NCBI RefSeq assembly: GCF_043497005.1
Contig: NZ_JBIEKE010000001.1
Location: forward strand, 1,302,001 to 1,366,000
Direction: 5' to 3'
DNA length: 64,000 nt
Origin: Halobacillus_A sp043497005
Lineage (GTDB): Bacteria; Bacillota; Bacilli; Bacillales; Halobacillaceae
Position numbers and translations under genes: made by a program. Below the pieces are notes generated by a model. It made no database searches. It saw only the letters and a program-made list of their open reading frames with translations, and was not told where the DNA came from. This document shows, piece after piece, positions 48,016 to 56,428 of this stretch (position 1 is its first letter; each line of letters begins with the position of its first letter).

Positions 48016-48546
48016 ATGCGGCGGACAAAACGATACCACGTGCATGGTGCAAATTCTCTCTGGCATATTTATAAAACGGTACCTTTCTTAAAAGTGGTCA
48101 AAAATTTCATTGTCATTCAATTAGCGAGGTACACTCCATTTTTACAAGTGAAAAATGGAATGTACCGTCGTTTTTTAGGAATGAAGGTGGGAGATCAAAC
48201 CGCATTTGCCCTAATGGTAATGGTAGATATTATGTTTCCTGAAAAAATTTCAGTAGGGCGTAATTCGGTGATAGGTTATAACACCACCATTCTTGCTCAC
48301 GAATATTTGATTCGTGAATATCGTCTAGGTAAAGTAGAAATCGGCAGCGAAGTATTAATTGGTGCGAATTCGACTATTTTACCTGGAGTGAAAATTGGGG
48401 ATGGCGCTGTTATTTCTGCAGGAACACTCGTCCATAAAGATGTACCACCAGGCACATTCGTAGGAGGAAACCCTATGAATTTAATTTACACGAAAGAAGA
48501 AATGGAAAAACGAATGAAGAAGGAGGGTGAAGTTAGTGAGTCTTAA
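48016..48546 (+). CDS. yvoF: Acyltransferase of the left-handed beta-helix (hexapeptide) family, YvoF-like
   Basis: A 176-residue LbetaH acyltransferase. Hexapeptide repeats run through about residues 70-165 (ISVGRNSVIGYNTTILAHE, VEIGSEVLIGANSTILPGVKIGDGAVISAGTLVHKDVPPGTFVGGNP). His at HEY and the GANS turn are typical of O-acetyltransferases such as maltose or chloramphenicol type. The acceptor is unknown. It lies 4 nt after ppaX and overlaps glpP by 11 nt. The same place is held by yvoF in Bacillus subtilis. Confidence 0.85.
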   Translation: MRRTKRYHVHGANSLWHIYKTVPFLKVVKNFIVIQLARYTPFLQVKNGMYRRFLGMKVGDQTAFALMVMVDIMFPEKISVGRNSVIGYNTTILAHEYLIREYRLGKVEIGSEVLIGANSTILPGVKIGDGAVISAGTLVHKDVPPGTFVGGNPMNLIYTKEEMEKRMKKEGEVSES

Positions 48547-49081
48547 TCAAACGGTACTGCCTGCCGTCAAAAATATGAAAGATTTTGAAAAACTACTTCA
48601 AACCTCTACTGAATATATTATTATCTTAGAAAGTCGGCTGGGTCTGCTTCATAAAGTCGTTCGTGCAGGACAAAAGGCTGGGAAAAAAGTGTGGGTGCAC
48701 GTAGATTTAATACAAGGTTTAAAGGCGGATGACTATGGTATGGAGTTTCTTGGAAGAGTAGTAAAGCCAGATGGAGTCATATCAACGCGTTCCCATGTCA
48801 TTCAACAAGCTAAGAAGTATAAGCTTACTTCAGTGCAGAGGTTATTTCTTATTGACAGTCAAGCTGTGGAGCACAATGTTTCGATTATAAAAAAAGTAAA
48901 GCCGGATTACGTTGAAGTTTTGCCTGGAATTGTTCCGGGAATGATAAAAGAGATTAAGGATCAAATTGGAGTTCCAGTTATTGCAGGCGGATTAATTCGA
49001 ACGGAAATAGAAACGAAAGAGGCTATACAATCAGGTGCTTCTGCAGTATCTACATCACGGGCAGAGCTTTGGAATTTTTAA
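48536..49081 (+). CDS. glpP: Glycerol uptake operon antiterminator GlpP
   Basis: GlpP is an RNA-binding antiterminator activated by glycerol-3-phosphate. It prevents termination in the leaders of glpFK and glpD and stabilises the mRNA. 181 residues with the GlpP core (TTEYIIILESRLGLLHKVVRAGQKAGKKV-type segment and FEVLP/VIAGGLIRTEIETKEAIQSGASAVSTS). I chose GTG 48536, 7 nt after AAGGAGGGTGA; GTG 48527 lies inside that site. It is joined to the hprK operon and precedes its target leader at 49129. Confidence 0.92.
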   Translation: MSLNQTVLPAVKNMKDFEKLLQTSTEYIIILESRLGLLHKVVRAGQKAGKKVWVHVDLIQGLKADDYGMEFLGRVVKPDGVISTRSHVIQQAKKYKLTSVQRLFLIDSQAVEHNVSIIKKVKPDYVEVLPGIVPGMIKEIKDQIGVPVIAGGLIRTEIETKEAIQSGASAVSTSRAELWNF

Positions 49082-49128
49082 TAATATAAGAAAGGCTAAT
49101 ATGAATCGTTCGTGAGAAATTCAAGATC

Positions 49129-49176
49129 CACACAAATAAAAGTAGCAACGTGCTATTTTAACTTGTGTGTTTTTTA
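49129..49176 (+). terminator. GlpP-controlled leader terminator upstream of glpFK
   Basis: CACACAA (49129-49135) pairs with TTGTGTG (49163-49169), with an inner stem AGTAGCA/TGCTATT, followed by TTTTTT. It ends 30 nt before the glpF start. A terminator in the leader, next to glpP, is the known glp antitermination arrangement. It may also end the hprK-glpP transcript. Confidence 0.8.
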
Positions 49177-49205
49177 TTGAGTATGCCAGAAAGGGGATAT
49201 ATAAC

Positions 49206-50006
49206 ATGACAGAGTTCATGGGTGAGTTAATTGGGACGATGATTCTTATTATCCTCGGTGGCGGTGTTATTGCTGGAGCAAATTTAAAGCATACAAAAGC
49301 TGACGGGAACTGGGTATTAATCACGATTGCCTGGGGACTGGCGGTGGCTATGGGTGTGTATGCAGTAGGAGATGTTACAGGAGCACACATTAATCCAGCT
49401 GTTACCCTTGGATTGGCAACTGTTGGAGATTTCGAATGGGCAAAGGTACCTATGTATATTGCTGCGCAAATGACTGGAGCATTTGTTGGTGCGGTAATTG
49501 TGTTTTTTCATTACCTGCCTCACTGGGCTGGAACGGAGGATCCGATGGCGAAATTGTCTATTTTCTCCACTGACCCTGCCATTGATAGTCCCGTATCAAA
49601 TTTAGTAAGTGAAATAGTAGGCACTTTTATACTAGTAATGGGTATTTTATTTATTGGAGCTAACGAATTCACAGATGGTCTTAATCCTTTAATTGTCGGA
49701 TTGCTCATTGTCGCCATTGGTATGTCACTTGGTTCAACGACGGGGTATGCGATAAACCCTGCCCGGGACCTGGGGCCTCGAATAGCACATGCTATTTTAC
49801 CTATCCCTGGAAAAGGAGATTCCAACTGGGGTTATTCATGGATTCCTGTGTTAGGCCCCGTTATTGGCGGAGTGTATGGGGGGTTATTTTACCAAGCTGT
49901 TTTCGAAGCAGCTCCAAATCTTCCATTTTGGATCATGACGGTTATCATTGCTGCAATTTTACTAACATCAATGAAGATTGAATTAAGTAAAGAACAAAGC
50001 GCGTAA
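49206..50006 (+). CDS. glpF: Glycerol facilitator GlpF
   Basis: GlpF is an aquaglyceroporin for passive glycerol entry. At 266 residues it has six membrane helices and both half-helix motifs: HINPAVTLG near residue 63 and YAINPARDLGPR near 183. The Asp after the second NPAR is the glycerol-channel form. I chose ATG 49206, preceded by AAAGGGG; the frame is open upstream into the leader. Transcribed with glpK, 27 nt downstream. Confidence 0.96.
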   Translation: MTEFMGELIGTMILIILGGGVIAGANLKHTKADGNWVLITIAWGLAVAMGVYAVGDVTGAHINPAVTLGLATVGDFEWAKVPMYIAAQMTGAFVGAVIVFFHYLPHWAGTEDPMAKLSIFSTDPAIDSPVSNLVSEIVGTFILVMGILFIGANEFTDGLNPLIVGLLIVAIGMSLGSTTGYAINPARDLGPRIAHAILPIPGKGDSNWGYSWIPVLGPVIGGVYGGLFYQAVFEAAPNLPFWIMTVIIAAILLTSMKIELSKEQSA

Positions 50007-50032
50007 TAAATATAGTTGAGGAGGACGTAATT

Positions 50033-51532
50033 ATGGAAAAATATATCTTATCGATTGACCAGGGAACAACGAGTTCTCGAGCTATTCTATTTGATCATGA
50101 AGGAGCTATTATAGAAACAGCCCAAAAAGAATTTGAACAGTACTTTCCTAAACCAGGCTGGGTAGAGCATGACGCTAATGAAATTTGGACTTCAGTGTTA
50201 GGTTGTATAGCCGATGTACTTATGCGTGCTGACGTAGAAGCAGACCAAATCGAAGGAATTGGAATAACGAACCAAAGAGAAACAACCGTGGTTTGGGATC
50301 GACACACTGGGAAACCTATTTATAAAGCGATCGTTTGGCAGTCACGCCAAACTCAATCTATTTGTAATCAGCTTCGTGAACAGGGATATAACGATACCTT
50401 CCGTGATAAAACAGGGCTGCTGCTTGATCCTTATTTTGCTGGAACTAAAGTGAAATGGATTCTAGACAATGTAGATGGTGCAAAGGAGAAAGCGGACAAA
50501 GGCGATCTCATGTTTGGAACTATCGATACGTGGCTTGTTTATAAGTTAACAGGCAAAAAGAAGCATGTTACGGATTATTCGAATGCCTCAAGAACCTTAA
50601 TGTATAACATTTATGATTTAAAATGGGACAAAGAACTGCTGGACATTTTAGGAGTTCCTGAAAGTATGCTGCCAGAAGTGAAGCCCTCTTCTGAAGTTTA
50701 TGGGCATACCGTTGATTATCATTTCTTCGGAAGTCAAATTCCGATTGCAGGGATTGCAGGAGACCAGCAGGCTGCATTGTTCGGTCAGGCTTGTTTTGAA
50801 AAAGGAATGGCAAAGAACACTTATGGCACCGGAGGCTTTATGCTCATGAACACCGGGGAAGAAGCGGTTCGTTCTGATAACGGATTATTGACTACTCTTG
50901 CATGGGGAGTTGACGGTAAAGTTGAGTATGCTCTGGAAGGGAGCATTTTCGTGTCCGGTTCAGCGATTCAATGGCTCCGCGATGGATTGAAGATGATTGA
51001 GTCTTCCGCCGAGAGTGAAGAAATTGCTAGTCAAGTAGATACGACCGAAGGCGTTTATGTGGTACCCGCCTTTGTAGGCTTAGGTACACCATATTGGGAT
51101 AGTGAAGCCCGGGGCGCCGTCTTCGGATTAACAAGAGGAACAAAAAAAGCTCATTTTATTCGAGCGACATTAGAATCCCTCGCATATCAAGCGAAGGATG
51201 TTGTTGATGCTATGGTTGAGGATTCTGGATTAGAATTAAAAAAGCTTCGTGTTGACGGCGGAGCAGTTAAGAACAACTTGCTTATGCAGTTCCAGAGTGA
51301 TTTATTAAATACTTCAGTAGAACGCCCACGAGTCAATGAAACTACAGCATTAGGCGCAGCTTACCTCGCTGGCTTAGCCGTTGGTTTTTGGAATGACCGA
51401 GAAGAAATTGCAAAACAATGGAAACTAGACAAGGAATTTGATCCTGAAATGAATGAAGAAGAGAGCAACAAGCTTTACAAAGGGTGGCAGAAAGCAGTAG
51501 AGGCTACAAAAGTATTTAAAAACGATTCTTAA
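50033..51532 (+). CDS. glpK: Glycerol kinase GlpK
   Basis: GlpK phosphorylates glycerol with ATP to glycerol-3-phosphate, trapping it in the cell. At 499 residues it has normal length. The FGGY kinase motifs are readable: SIDQGTTSSRAILFD at the N-terminus and GTGGFMLMNTG near residue 263. The His in DYHFFGS, near residue 230, matches the His phosphorylated by PTS HPr in Gram-positive GlpK, so activity should depend on PTS state. GGAGGAC site; partner of glpF. Confidence 0.97.
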   Translation: MEKYILSIDQGTTSSRAILFDHEGAIIETAQKEFEQYFPKPGWVEHDANEIWTSVLGCIADVLMRADVEADQIEGIGITNQRETTVVWDRHTGKPIYKAIVWQSRQTQSICNQLREQGYNDTFRDKTGLLLDPYFAGTKVKWILDNVDGAKEKADKGDLMFGTIDTWLVYKLTGKKKHVTDYSNASRTLMYNIYDLKWDKELLDILGVPESMLPEVKPSSEVYGHTVDYHFFGSQIPIAGIAGDQQAALFGQACFEKGMAKNTYGTGGFMLMNTGEEAVRSDNGLLTTLAWGVDGKVEYALEGSIFVSGSAIQWLRDGLKMIESSAESEEIASQVDTTEGVYVVPAFVGLGTPYWDSEARGAVFGLTRGTKKAHFIRATLESLAYQAKDVVDAMVEDSGLELKKLRVDGGAVKNNLLMQFQSDLLNTSVERPRVNETTALGAAYLAGLAVGFWNDREEIAKQWKLDKEFDPEMNEEESNKLYKGWQKAVEATKVFKNDS

Positions 51533-51558
51533 CTATGGATTTTGAAAATATGGTTTGA

Positions 51559-51655
51559 TATACTAAAGATAAGTTAATAGATTTAGGTCGGAGATGAGGA
51601 GAGACCACGATGCTTTGTAATTGACGTTGCAAAGATGTTCGTGGTCTCTTTTTTT
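51559..51655 (+). terminator. glpD promoter -10 and GlpP-controlled leader terminator
   Basis: TATACT (51559-51564) is a likely -10 without a clear -35. Downstream, GAGACCACGA (51601-51610) pairs with TCGTGGTCTC (51639-51648), with an inner CTTTG/CAAAG stem, followed by seven T. It ends about 100 nt before glpD and is independent of glpFK. This is the glpD leader arrangement controlled by GlpP in Bacillus subtilis. Confidence 0.8.
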
Positions 51656-51753
51656 CGTTTAATGCTCATTCTTACACATAAACAATGTATGAATAGGGAA
51701 TAAAGTTATCAGACGCCCTAAATAAAACCGATTGAATAAAAAGGAGAGGTAAC

Positions 51754-53418
51754 ATGAAGACATTTTCTAACTACAACCGGAACGAACAATTCAATAAGCT
51801 CGCCCAAGAAGACTGGGACGTGCTTGTGATCGGTGGCGGAATAACGGGCTCAGGAATTGCTCTTGATGCTGCAAGCCGTGGAATGAAAACTGCTGTTGTT
51901 GAAATGCAGGATTATGCGTCAGGCACATCCAGTCGATCGACTAAGCTTGTTCATGGCGGATTAAGATATTTAAAACAATTTGAAGTTAAAATGGTAGCTG
52001 AAGTAGGAAAAGAGCGAGAAATTGTGTACGAGAATGGGCCACACGTTACGACACCTGAGTATATGATGCTCCCTTTTCACGAAGGAGGTAACTTCGGACC
52101 ATTTACGACGAGTCTTGGACTTAGAGTCTATGATTATCTGGCTGGCGTCAAAAAGAAAGAAAGACGTACCATGCTTAGTGCTAAAGAAACGATCGATCGT
52201 GAGCCATTAGTGAAGAAAGAAGGACTGAAAGGCTCAGGAATTTACGTTGAATATAAAACAGATGACGCCCGTTTAACTTTAGAAGTTATGAAAAAAGCCG
52301 TAGAACATGGTGCGGCTTCACTTAATTATGCAAAAGTAAAAGACTTTATTTATAATGATTTAGGAAAAGTTGAAGGAGCTGTCGTAGAAGATACAGTCAG
52401 TGGGGAAACGTATAAAGTTAATGCTAAACGCGTTGTAAACGCAGGAGGTCCGTGGGTGGATGAACTTCGTGAAATCGATGGATCTAAAAAAGGGAAAACC
52501 CTGCAGTTAACCAAAGGGGTCCACCTTGTTTTTGATCAATCCGTTTTCCCATTACAACAGGCGGTTTACTTTGATACTCCAGATGGACGAATGATTTTTG
52601 CTATTCCTCGCGACGGCAAAACTTATGTTGGGACGACAGATACACCTTATGAGGAAGAAATTGCTCATCCTACAATGACTACAGTAGATCGTGATTATAT
52701 TTTAGATGCGATTTATATGATGTTTCCATCTGTAGACGTAACAGCTGAGGATGTAGAATCCAGCTGGGCAGGGGTTCGTCCTCTCATCCATGAAGATGGT
52801 AAAGATCCATCAGAAATATCTCGTAAAGACGAAATATTTATATCTGATTCCGGTTTGATTTCCATGGCAGGTGGTAAGCTGACCGGGTATCGTAAAATGT
52901 CACAGACCGCTGTGGATCTCGTTCGAGATCAATTGGCTGAAGAGTATGGCATTCGTTATTCAGATTCAGAAACAAAGCATATGCCGATCTCAGGTGGGGA
53001 AGTAAAGGGTTCTGAAGGCTTCAAAGCTTTTAAAGATGAAAGAGTGAAAATTGGAGAATCTTTAGGTTTAACAAATGAAAAAGCGTCAGAGCTAGTGGAT
53101 TTGTATGGAAAAAATGTCGATACACTTTACCAATTATTTAAAGATAACAAGACAGAAGCTGCTGCAGCACTTATTGATCGAGTTGTATTTGCTCAACTGA
53201 AAATGGGATTAGAATATGAAAACGTGTATAAACCTGTAGATTTCTTTGTTCGCCGTACAGCCGCTCTCTTCTTCAACATTTCTTACGTGCATGAGCACAA
53301 ACAGTCAGTCATTGATTATATGGCTAAAGAATTGAAATGGACAGATGCGCAAAAATCATCGTACACCGAGGAAATGGATAAATTATTAAATGAAGCTGTT
53401 GAACCAGTAAAAGTTTAA
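51754..53418 (+). CDS. glpD: Aerobic glycerol-3-phosphate dehydrogenase
   Basis: GlpD is an FAD enzyme at the membrane that oxidises glycerol-3-phosphate to dihydroxyacetone phosphate and passes electrons to menaquinone. At 554 residues it has the FAD site VIGGGITGSGIALDAASRG near residue 27, then STKLVHGGLRYLKQFE. The C-terminal helical domain is characteristic of the family (FFVRRTAALFFN). AAAGGAGAGG site. With glpF, glpK and glpP it makes a full glycerol catabolic set. Confidence 0.97.
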   Translation: MKTFSNYNRNEQFNKLAQEDWDVLVIGGGITGSGIALDAASRGMKTAVVEMQDYASGTSSRSTKLVHGGLRYLKQFEVKMVAEVGKEREIVYENGPHVTTPEYMMLPFHEGGNFGPFTTSLGLRVYDYLAGVKKKERRTMLSAKETIDREPLVKKEGLKGSGIYVEYKTDDARLTLEVMKKAVEHGAASLNYAKVKDFIYNDLGKVEGAVVEDTVSGETYKVNAKRVVNAGGPWVDELREIDGSKKGKTLQLTKGVHLVFDQSVFPLQQAVYFDTPDGRMIFAIPRDGKTYVGTTDTPYEEEIAHPTMTTVDRDYILDAIYMMFPSVDVTAEDVESSWAGVRPLIHEDGKDPSEISRKDEIFISDSGLISMAGGKLTGYRKMSQTAVDLVRDQLAEEYGIRYSDSETKHMPISGGEVKGSEGFKAFKDERVKIGESLGLTNEKASELVDLYGKNVDTLYQLFKDNKTEAAAALIDRVVFAQLKMGLEYENVYKPVDFFVRRTAALFFNISYVHEHKQSVIDYMAKELKWTDAQKSSYTEEMDKLLNEAVEPVKV

Positions 53419-53432
53419 ATAATATGCTCTAA

Positions 53433-53464
53433 GCGAACTCCTTATTGAGGGGTTCGTTTTTTTG
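53433..53464 (+). terminator. Terminator after glpD
   Basis: GCGAACTCC (53433-53441) pairs with GGGGTTCGT around TTATTGA, followed by TTTTTT. Confidence 0.9.
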
Positions 53465-53507
53465 CGATACACTAAATATATCCATAATTTGTTAAGGTGG
53501 CTGAAAA

Positions 53508-54329
53508 ATGGTTAGTGTACAGGAACTAATAAGAAAAGATGGAGTGAGACAGGTAATCACAGGAAGCATACTAATAGCTGTAATGCTTTTCTTTGTCGGG
53601 TCCATCTTTTTTATTGGATTTGAAGCTTTTTTATTTAATTCTATTTATAGTATTGCTTTTGGACTAGCGGGAATTGCAGTGTTTCGAAGTGGGTGGGAAG
53701 ATTTAATTCTGGCAGATCGTTCTCTTGGCTTTATAAGAGACAAGAACGATGCTGCTTTTGAAAGATTTCCCGAACGTATGTATATTGGTCACCAAGCTGC
53801 ATCAATTTTTCATGCATGTTTATATGATATGGATGGAGAAGTTTACACTGAAATTAAACAAAACCGCCACTTAGATATGAAAATATTTCGTCCGTTTATT
53901 TCTTTTTTTTCTAGCGGATCAATATTCCCAGTTTCCTATATTCTTAAAGATGAAGATGGAATGGACGCCTATAAAATTGTGAAAAAAGGAGGTTTTACTT
54001 GGAGAGGCTATGTTCAACGGCCAGACGGGCCTTACTTAGCTTATACAACCCAGGAGAAACTAAAAGGCACAGGGCGAAGCGTTTTTCAATACATTGAGGG
54101 CAGCAAAATGCGCTGGAAAGCAGAAGGAGATGCATTTATCGGTCATTTTGAGATTAGAGATCATCACGACCAATTGTGGGCAATCATTAAACGCGATGCG
54201 ATTCCAACAGAAGCAGCCGAGCGTTTCGATCGTATGCCGGGTTATCTAGTCGAGTGGAAAAACCGTAAAAATGTACCCCAATCATTAATTGCCTTTCTCT
54301 TTTTACTTCAAACCAATACTAGTGTTTAG
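53508..54329 (+). CDS. Hypothetical protein with two N-terminal membrane helices
   Basis: A 273-residue protein I do not recognise by family. Residues 18-62 hold two hydrophobic helices (GSILIAVMLFFVGSIFFIGF and SIYSIAFGLAGIAVF). The remaining 210 residues look like a soluble beta-rich domain (YKIVKKGGFTWRGYVQRPDGPYLAY, GHFEIRDHHDQLWAIIKRD), with some resemblance to tubby/LURP-like beta barrels, which is only an impression. The gene is alone between two terminators. ATG 53508 follows AAGGTGG. Function unknown. Confidence 0.75.
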   Translation: MVSVQELIRKDGVRQVITGSILIAVMLFFVGSIFFIGFEAFLFNSIYSIAFGLAGIAVFRSGWEDLILADRSLGFIRDKNDAAFERFPERMYIGHQAASIFHACLYDMDGEVYTEIKQNRHLDMKIFRPFISFFSSGSIFPVSYILKDEDGMDAYKIVKKGGFTWRGYVQRPDGPYLAYTTQEKLKGTGRSVFQYIEGSKMRWKAEGDAFIGHFEIRDHHDQLWAIIKRDAIPTEAAERFDRMPGYLVEWKNRKNVPQSLIAFLFLLQTNTSV

Positions 54330-54331
54330 CG

Positions 54332-54359
54332 ACTATGGCTCTTTTGCCATAGTTTTTTT
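54332..54359 (+). terminator. Terminator after the hypothetical membrane gene
   Basis: ACTATGGC (54332-54339) pairs with GCCATAGT (54346-54353), followed by seven T. Confidence 0.92.
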
Positions 54360-54373
54360 ATGTGGAAATTAAC

Positions 54374-54404
54374 TTGACCTTTACATAAAGGTTAATGATA
54401 AGAT
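54374..54404 (+). promoter_or_regulatory. MerR-type promoter (19-bp spacer with inverted repeat) of the acyl-CoA dehydrogenase gene
   Basis: TTGACC (54374-54379) and TAAGAT (54399-54404) are 19 bp apart, the over-long spacing that MerR-family activators correct by twisting DNA. Centred between them is a perfect inverted repeat ACCTTTA-CA-TAAAGGT (54377-54392). A MerR-type regulator, not in this window, is inferred. Confidence 0.7.
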
Positions 54405-54471
54405 TTAATTGTTAGAAAATTTAAATAAATACTGGTTCAATATCATACGCACCAGGCGTAGGAGGGATTAA

Positions 54472-56148
54472 ATGAACTTTTACAAAGAAGACAATGATTT
54501 ACAAGTTATGTTACGTGAAAAATTGGACCGTCAAATGTTTAACTGGGCAAATCAACAGCTTGAAATATTTGGCGGAATGTGTGCAGGGGAAATAGATCAG
54601 CGGGCGATCCATACTGATCGTGAAGGGCAGCCGAGACTCATCAAATACAATAAAATGGGAGAAGATATTTCAGAAGTTTGGGTGAATGAGGGCTATCAAA
54701 AAACGGTTGAAGAAACTTACCGAGAAGGAATTGTAGGATATTTACATAAGCCGATTCCTGAACTTAATAGAAAAGGGAATTACCTTTACTCATTCGCTCA
54801 AGGTTATTTGCTTTCTCAAGCTGAACCAGGATTTTACTGCCCCGTTACATTAACGATGGCAGCAGCTTATTTAATTGATCACTACGCTAGCGAAAAAATC
54901 AAAGAATCATATCTTCCTCACGTCACCGCTACAGGGGATTTAGAGCTTTATGAGGGAGCTACTTTTTTAACAGAACGGCAAGGGGGATCAGATGTAGGAG
55001 CGAATGAAGTGAAGGCTGTAGAAGAAAATGGAGCCTATCGTATTTACGGAGAAAAATATTTTGCGAGTAACGCAGGCATGTGCGGTGTGGCGATGGTTCT
55101 GGCTCGATTAGAGGGTGCAAACCAAGGTACAAAAGGATTGAGTTTATTTTTAGTGCCCTGGCGGACAGAAGATGGCGAATTAAACAAGATCTCTATTAGG
55201 CGATTAAAAGATAAGTTAGGGGTCAGAGCCGTGCCGTCAGCAGAGGTTGAGTTCGATGGAGCAATGGGGCATTTAATTGGAGAAGCGGAAAACGGTTTTT
55301 ATTATATGATGGAAGCCTTAAATCTCTCCAGGGTTTGTAATGCAGTGGCTTCTATAGGAATTATGCGTCGGGCGTATTTGGAAGCAAAGTCTTATGCAAT
55401 TGAACGAAAAGCCTTTGGTCATTCTCTTATCCATTATCCTATGGTGAAAGATACTTTAGTTCGCATGCGAGCCAAACAGGAAGTAGAGACAAGTGCCGTA
55501 TTTAAAATGATTGAAACCTTTGATCGTGTGGCCCGTATGCCATCACAAGTAAGTAAGAAAGATCAAGTCTTATTACGACTTCTTATAGCGATTTTAAAGA
55601 AGGAGACTGCGGATCAATCGATACATTTTGCCCATGAATCGATTGAAATGCATGGGGGCAATGGGTATATAGAAGACTTTGTGACTCCGAGGCTGTTGCG
55701 CGACGCCCAAGTGTTAACCGTCTGGGAAGGGACCTCCAACATTTTGGGCCTTGAAGTGATCCGCCTGCTTACAAAGTATAATGCCCATACTCTATTCTGC
55801 ACGCAGCTCGAAAGTGATTTAGATAAAATAAGTATTCTGCCTGAAGAGAAACAGGTGGTACAAAAATCATTAGACGAGACGAAAGGTTTTATAGACAAAG
55901 TGCTCACTCTTTCTCAAGATAAGCAAACTTTCTACAGTAAAACAATAGCTAAAAAGCTTGCAGATCTTTATGAAGGGGTGCATGCCTTAGCTAGAGCTTC
56001 TGAAAACCAACGAAAAAGAATGGTGGCGGAAGTCTATATAGCTCATACGTTCCCTAATGAAACGAGAATAGATGATCCTGTCTCATTAAAATATGTAGAA
56101 GAAGTGTTAGACATTTCACTGGTTGATTCTCCAAAACAAACGGAGTAA
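54472..56148 (+). CDS. Acyl-CoA dehydrogenase family protein (AidB-like size)
   Basis: A 558-residue FAD enzyme of the acyl-CoA dehydrogenase family. It oxidises acyl-CoA at C2-C3, or a related substrate. Conserved parts are ATFLTERQGGSDVGANEVKA near residue 163, the flavin- and substrate-binding loop, SRVCNAVASIGIMRRAYLEAKSYAIERKAFG near 282, and EMHGGNGYIEDFVTPRLLRDAQVLTVWEGTSNIL near 393. The extended N-terminus and total length fit the AidB/long subgroup more than short-chain enzymes of about 380 residues. It stands alone. AGGAGGG site. Exact substrate unknown. Confidence 0.87.
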   Translation: MNFYKEDNDLQVMLREKLDRQMFNWANQQLEIFGGMCAGEIDQRAIHTDREGQPRLIKYNKMGEDISEVWVNEGYQKTVEETYREGIVGYLHKPIPELNRKGNYLYSFAQGYLLSQAEPGFYCPVTLTMAAAYLIDHYASEKIKESYLPHVTATGDLELYEGATFLTERQGGSDVGANEVKAVEENGAYRIYGEKYFASNAGMCGVAMVLARLEGANQGTKGLSLFLVPWRTEDGELNKISIRRLKDKLGVRAVPSAEVEFDGAMGHLIGEAENGFYYMMEALNLSRVCNAVASIGIMRRAYLEAKSYAIERKAFGHSLIHYPMVKDTLVRMRAKQEVETSAVFKMIETFDRVARMPSQVSKKDQVLLRLLIAILKKETADQSIHFAHESIEMHGGNGYIEDFVTPRLLRDAQVLTVWEGTSNILGLEVIRLLTKYNAHTLFCTQLESDLDKISILPEEKQVVQKSLDETKGFIDKVLTLSQDKQTFYSKTIAKKLADLYEGVHALARASENQRKRMVAEVYIAHTFPNETRIDDPVSLKYVEEVLDISLVDSPKQTE

Positions 56149-56355
56149 AGCAATACTCTGGTTCGAAGATCTTTTCTGTTAGCACATTATTTTTTGAGCG
56201 ATGGTGAAATTCTTTACAGACTCCAAAATAATTCTTTTTGAAGAACAGCCGGGAATGGGAAGTGGTGGGACTCATCGTTTTGGCCGACTCTTTCCCGGAT
56301 GAAAAAGTTCCACGAGTTTTTGTTATTATAAATAGGGAAGAATAATTTTATAACG
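56149..56355. other. Intergenic region between the acyl-CoA dehydrogenase gene and the his promoter
   Basis: About 200 nt with no supported ORF. CCGGGAA (56249-56255) and TTCCCGG (56292-56298) form a perfect inverted repeat enclosing a G-rich segment, but no T run follows directly. No T-box motif was found, although the region lies before his genes. Confidence 0.45.
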
Positions 56356-56384
56356 TTGACGGTTAGACTTCAACATGTTAGCAT
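56356..56384 (+). promoter_or_regulatory. Sigma-A promoter of the his operon
   Basis: TTGACG (56356-56361), 17-nt spacer, TAGCAT (56379-56384). It lies 44 nt before the hisZ start, so the leader is short and leaves no room for an attenuator. Confidence 0.7.
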
Positions 56385-56428
56385 ATTAGCAGACTAAAGG
56401 ATTTCGGAGAGAAGGGACGGATTCTACC

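Noticed and set aside
56149..56428. T-box riboswitch before hisZ
   Set aside because: The AGGGTGGNACCGCG core and a His specifier loop could not be found; the promoter leaves only about 40 nt of leader.
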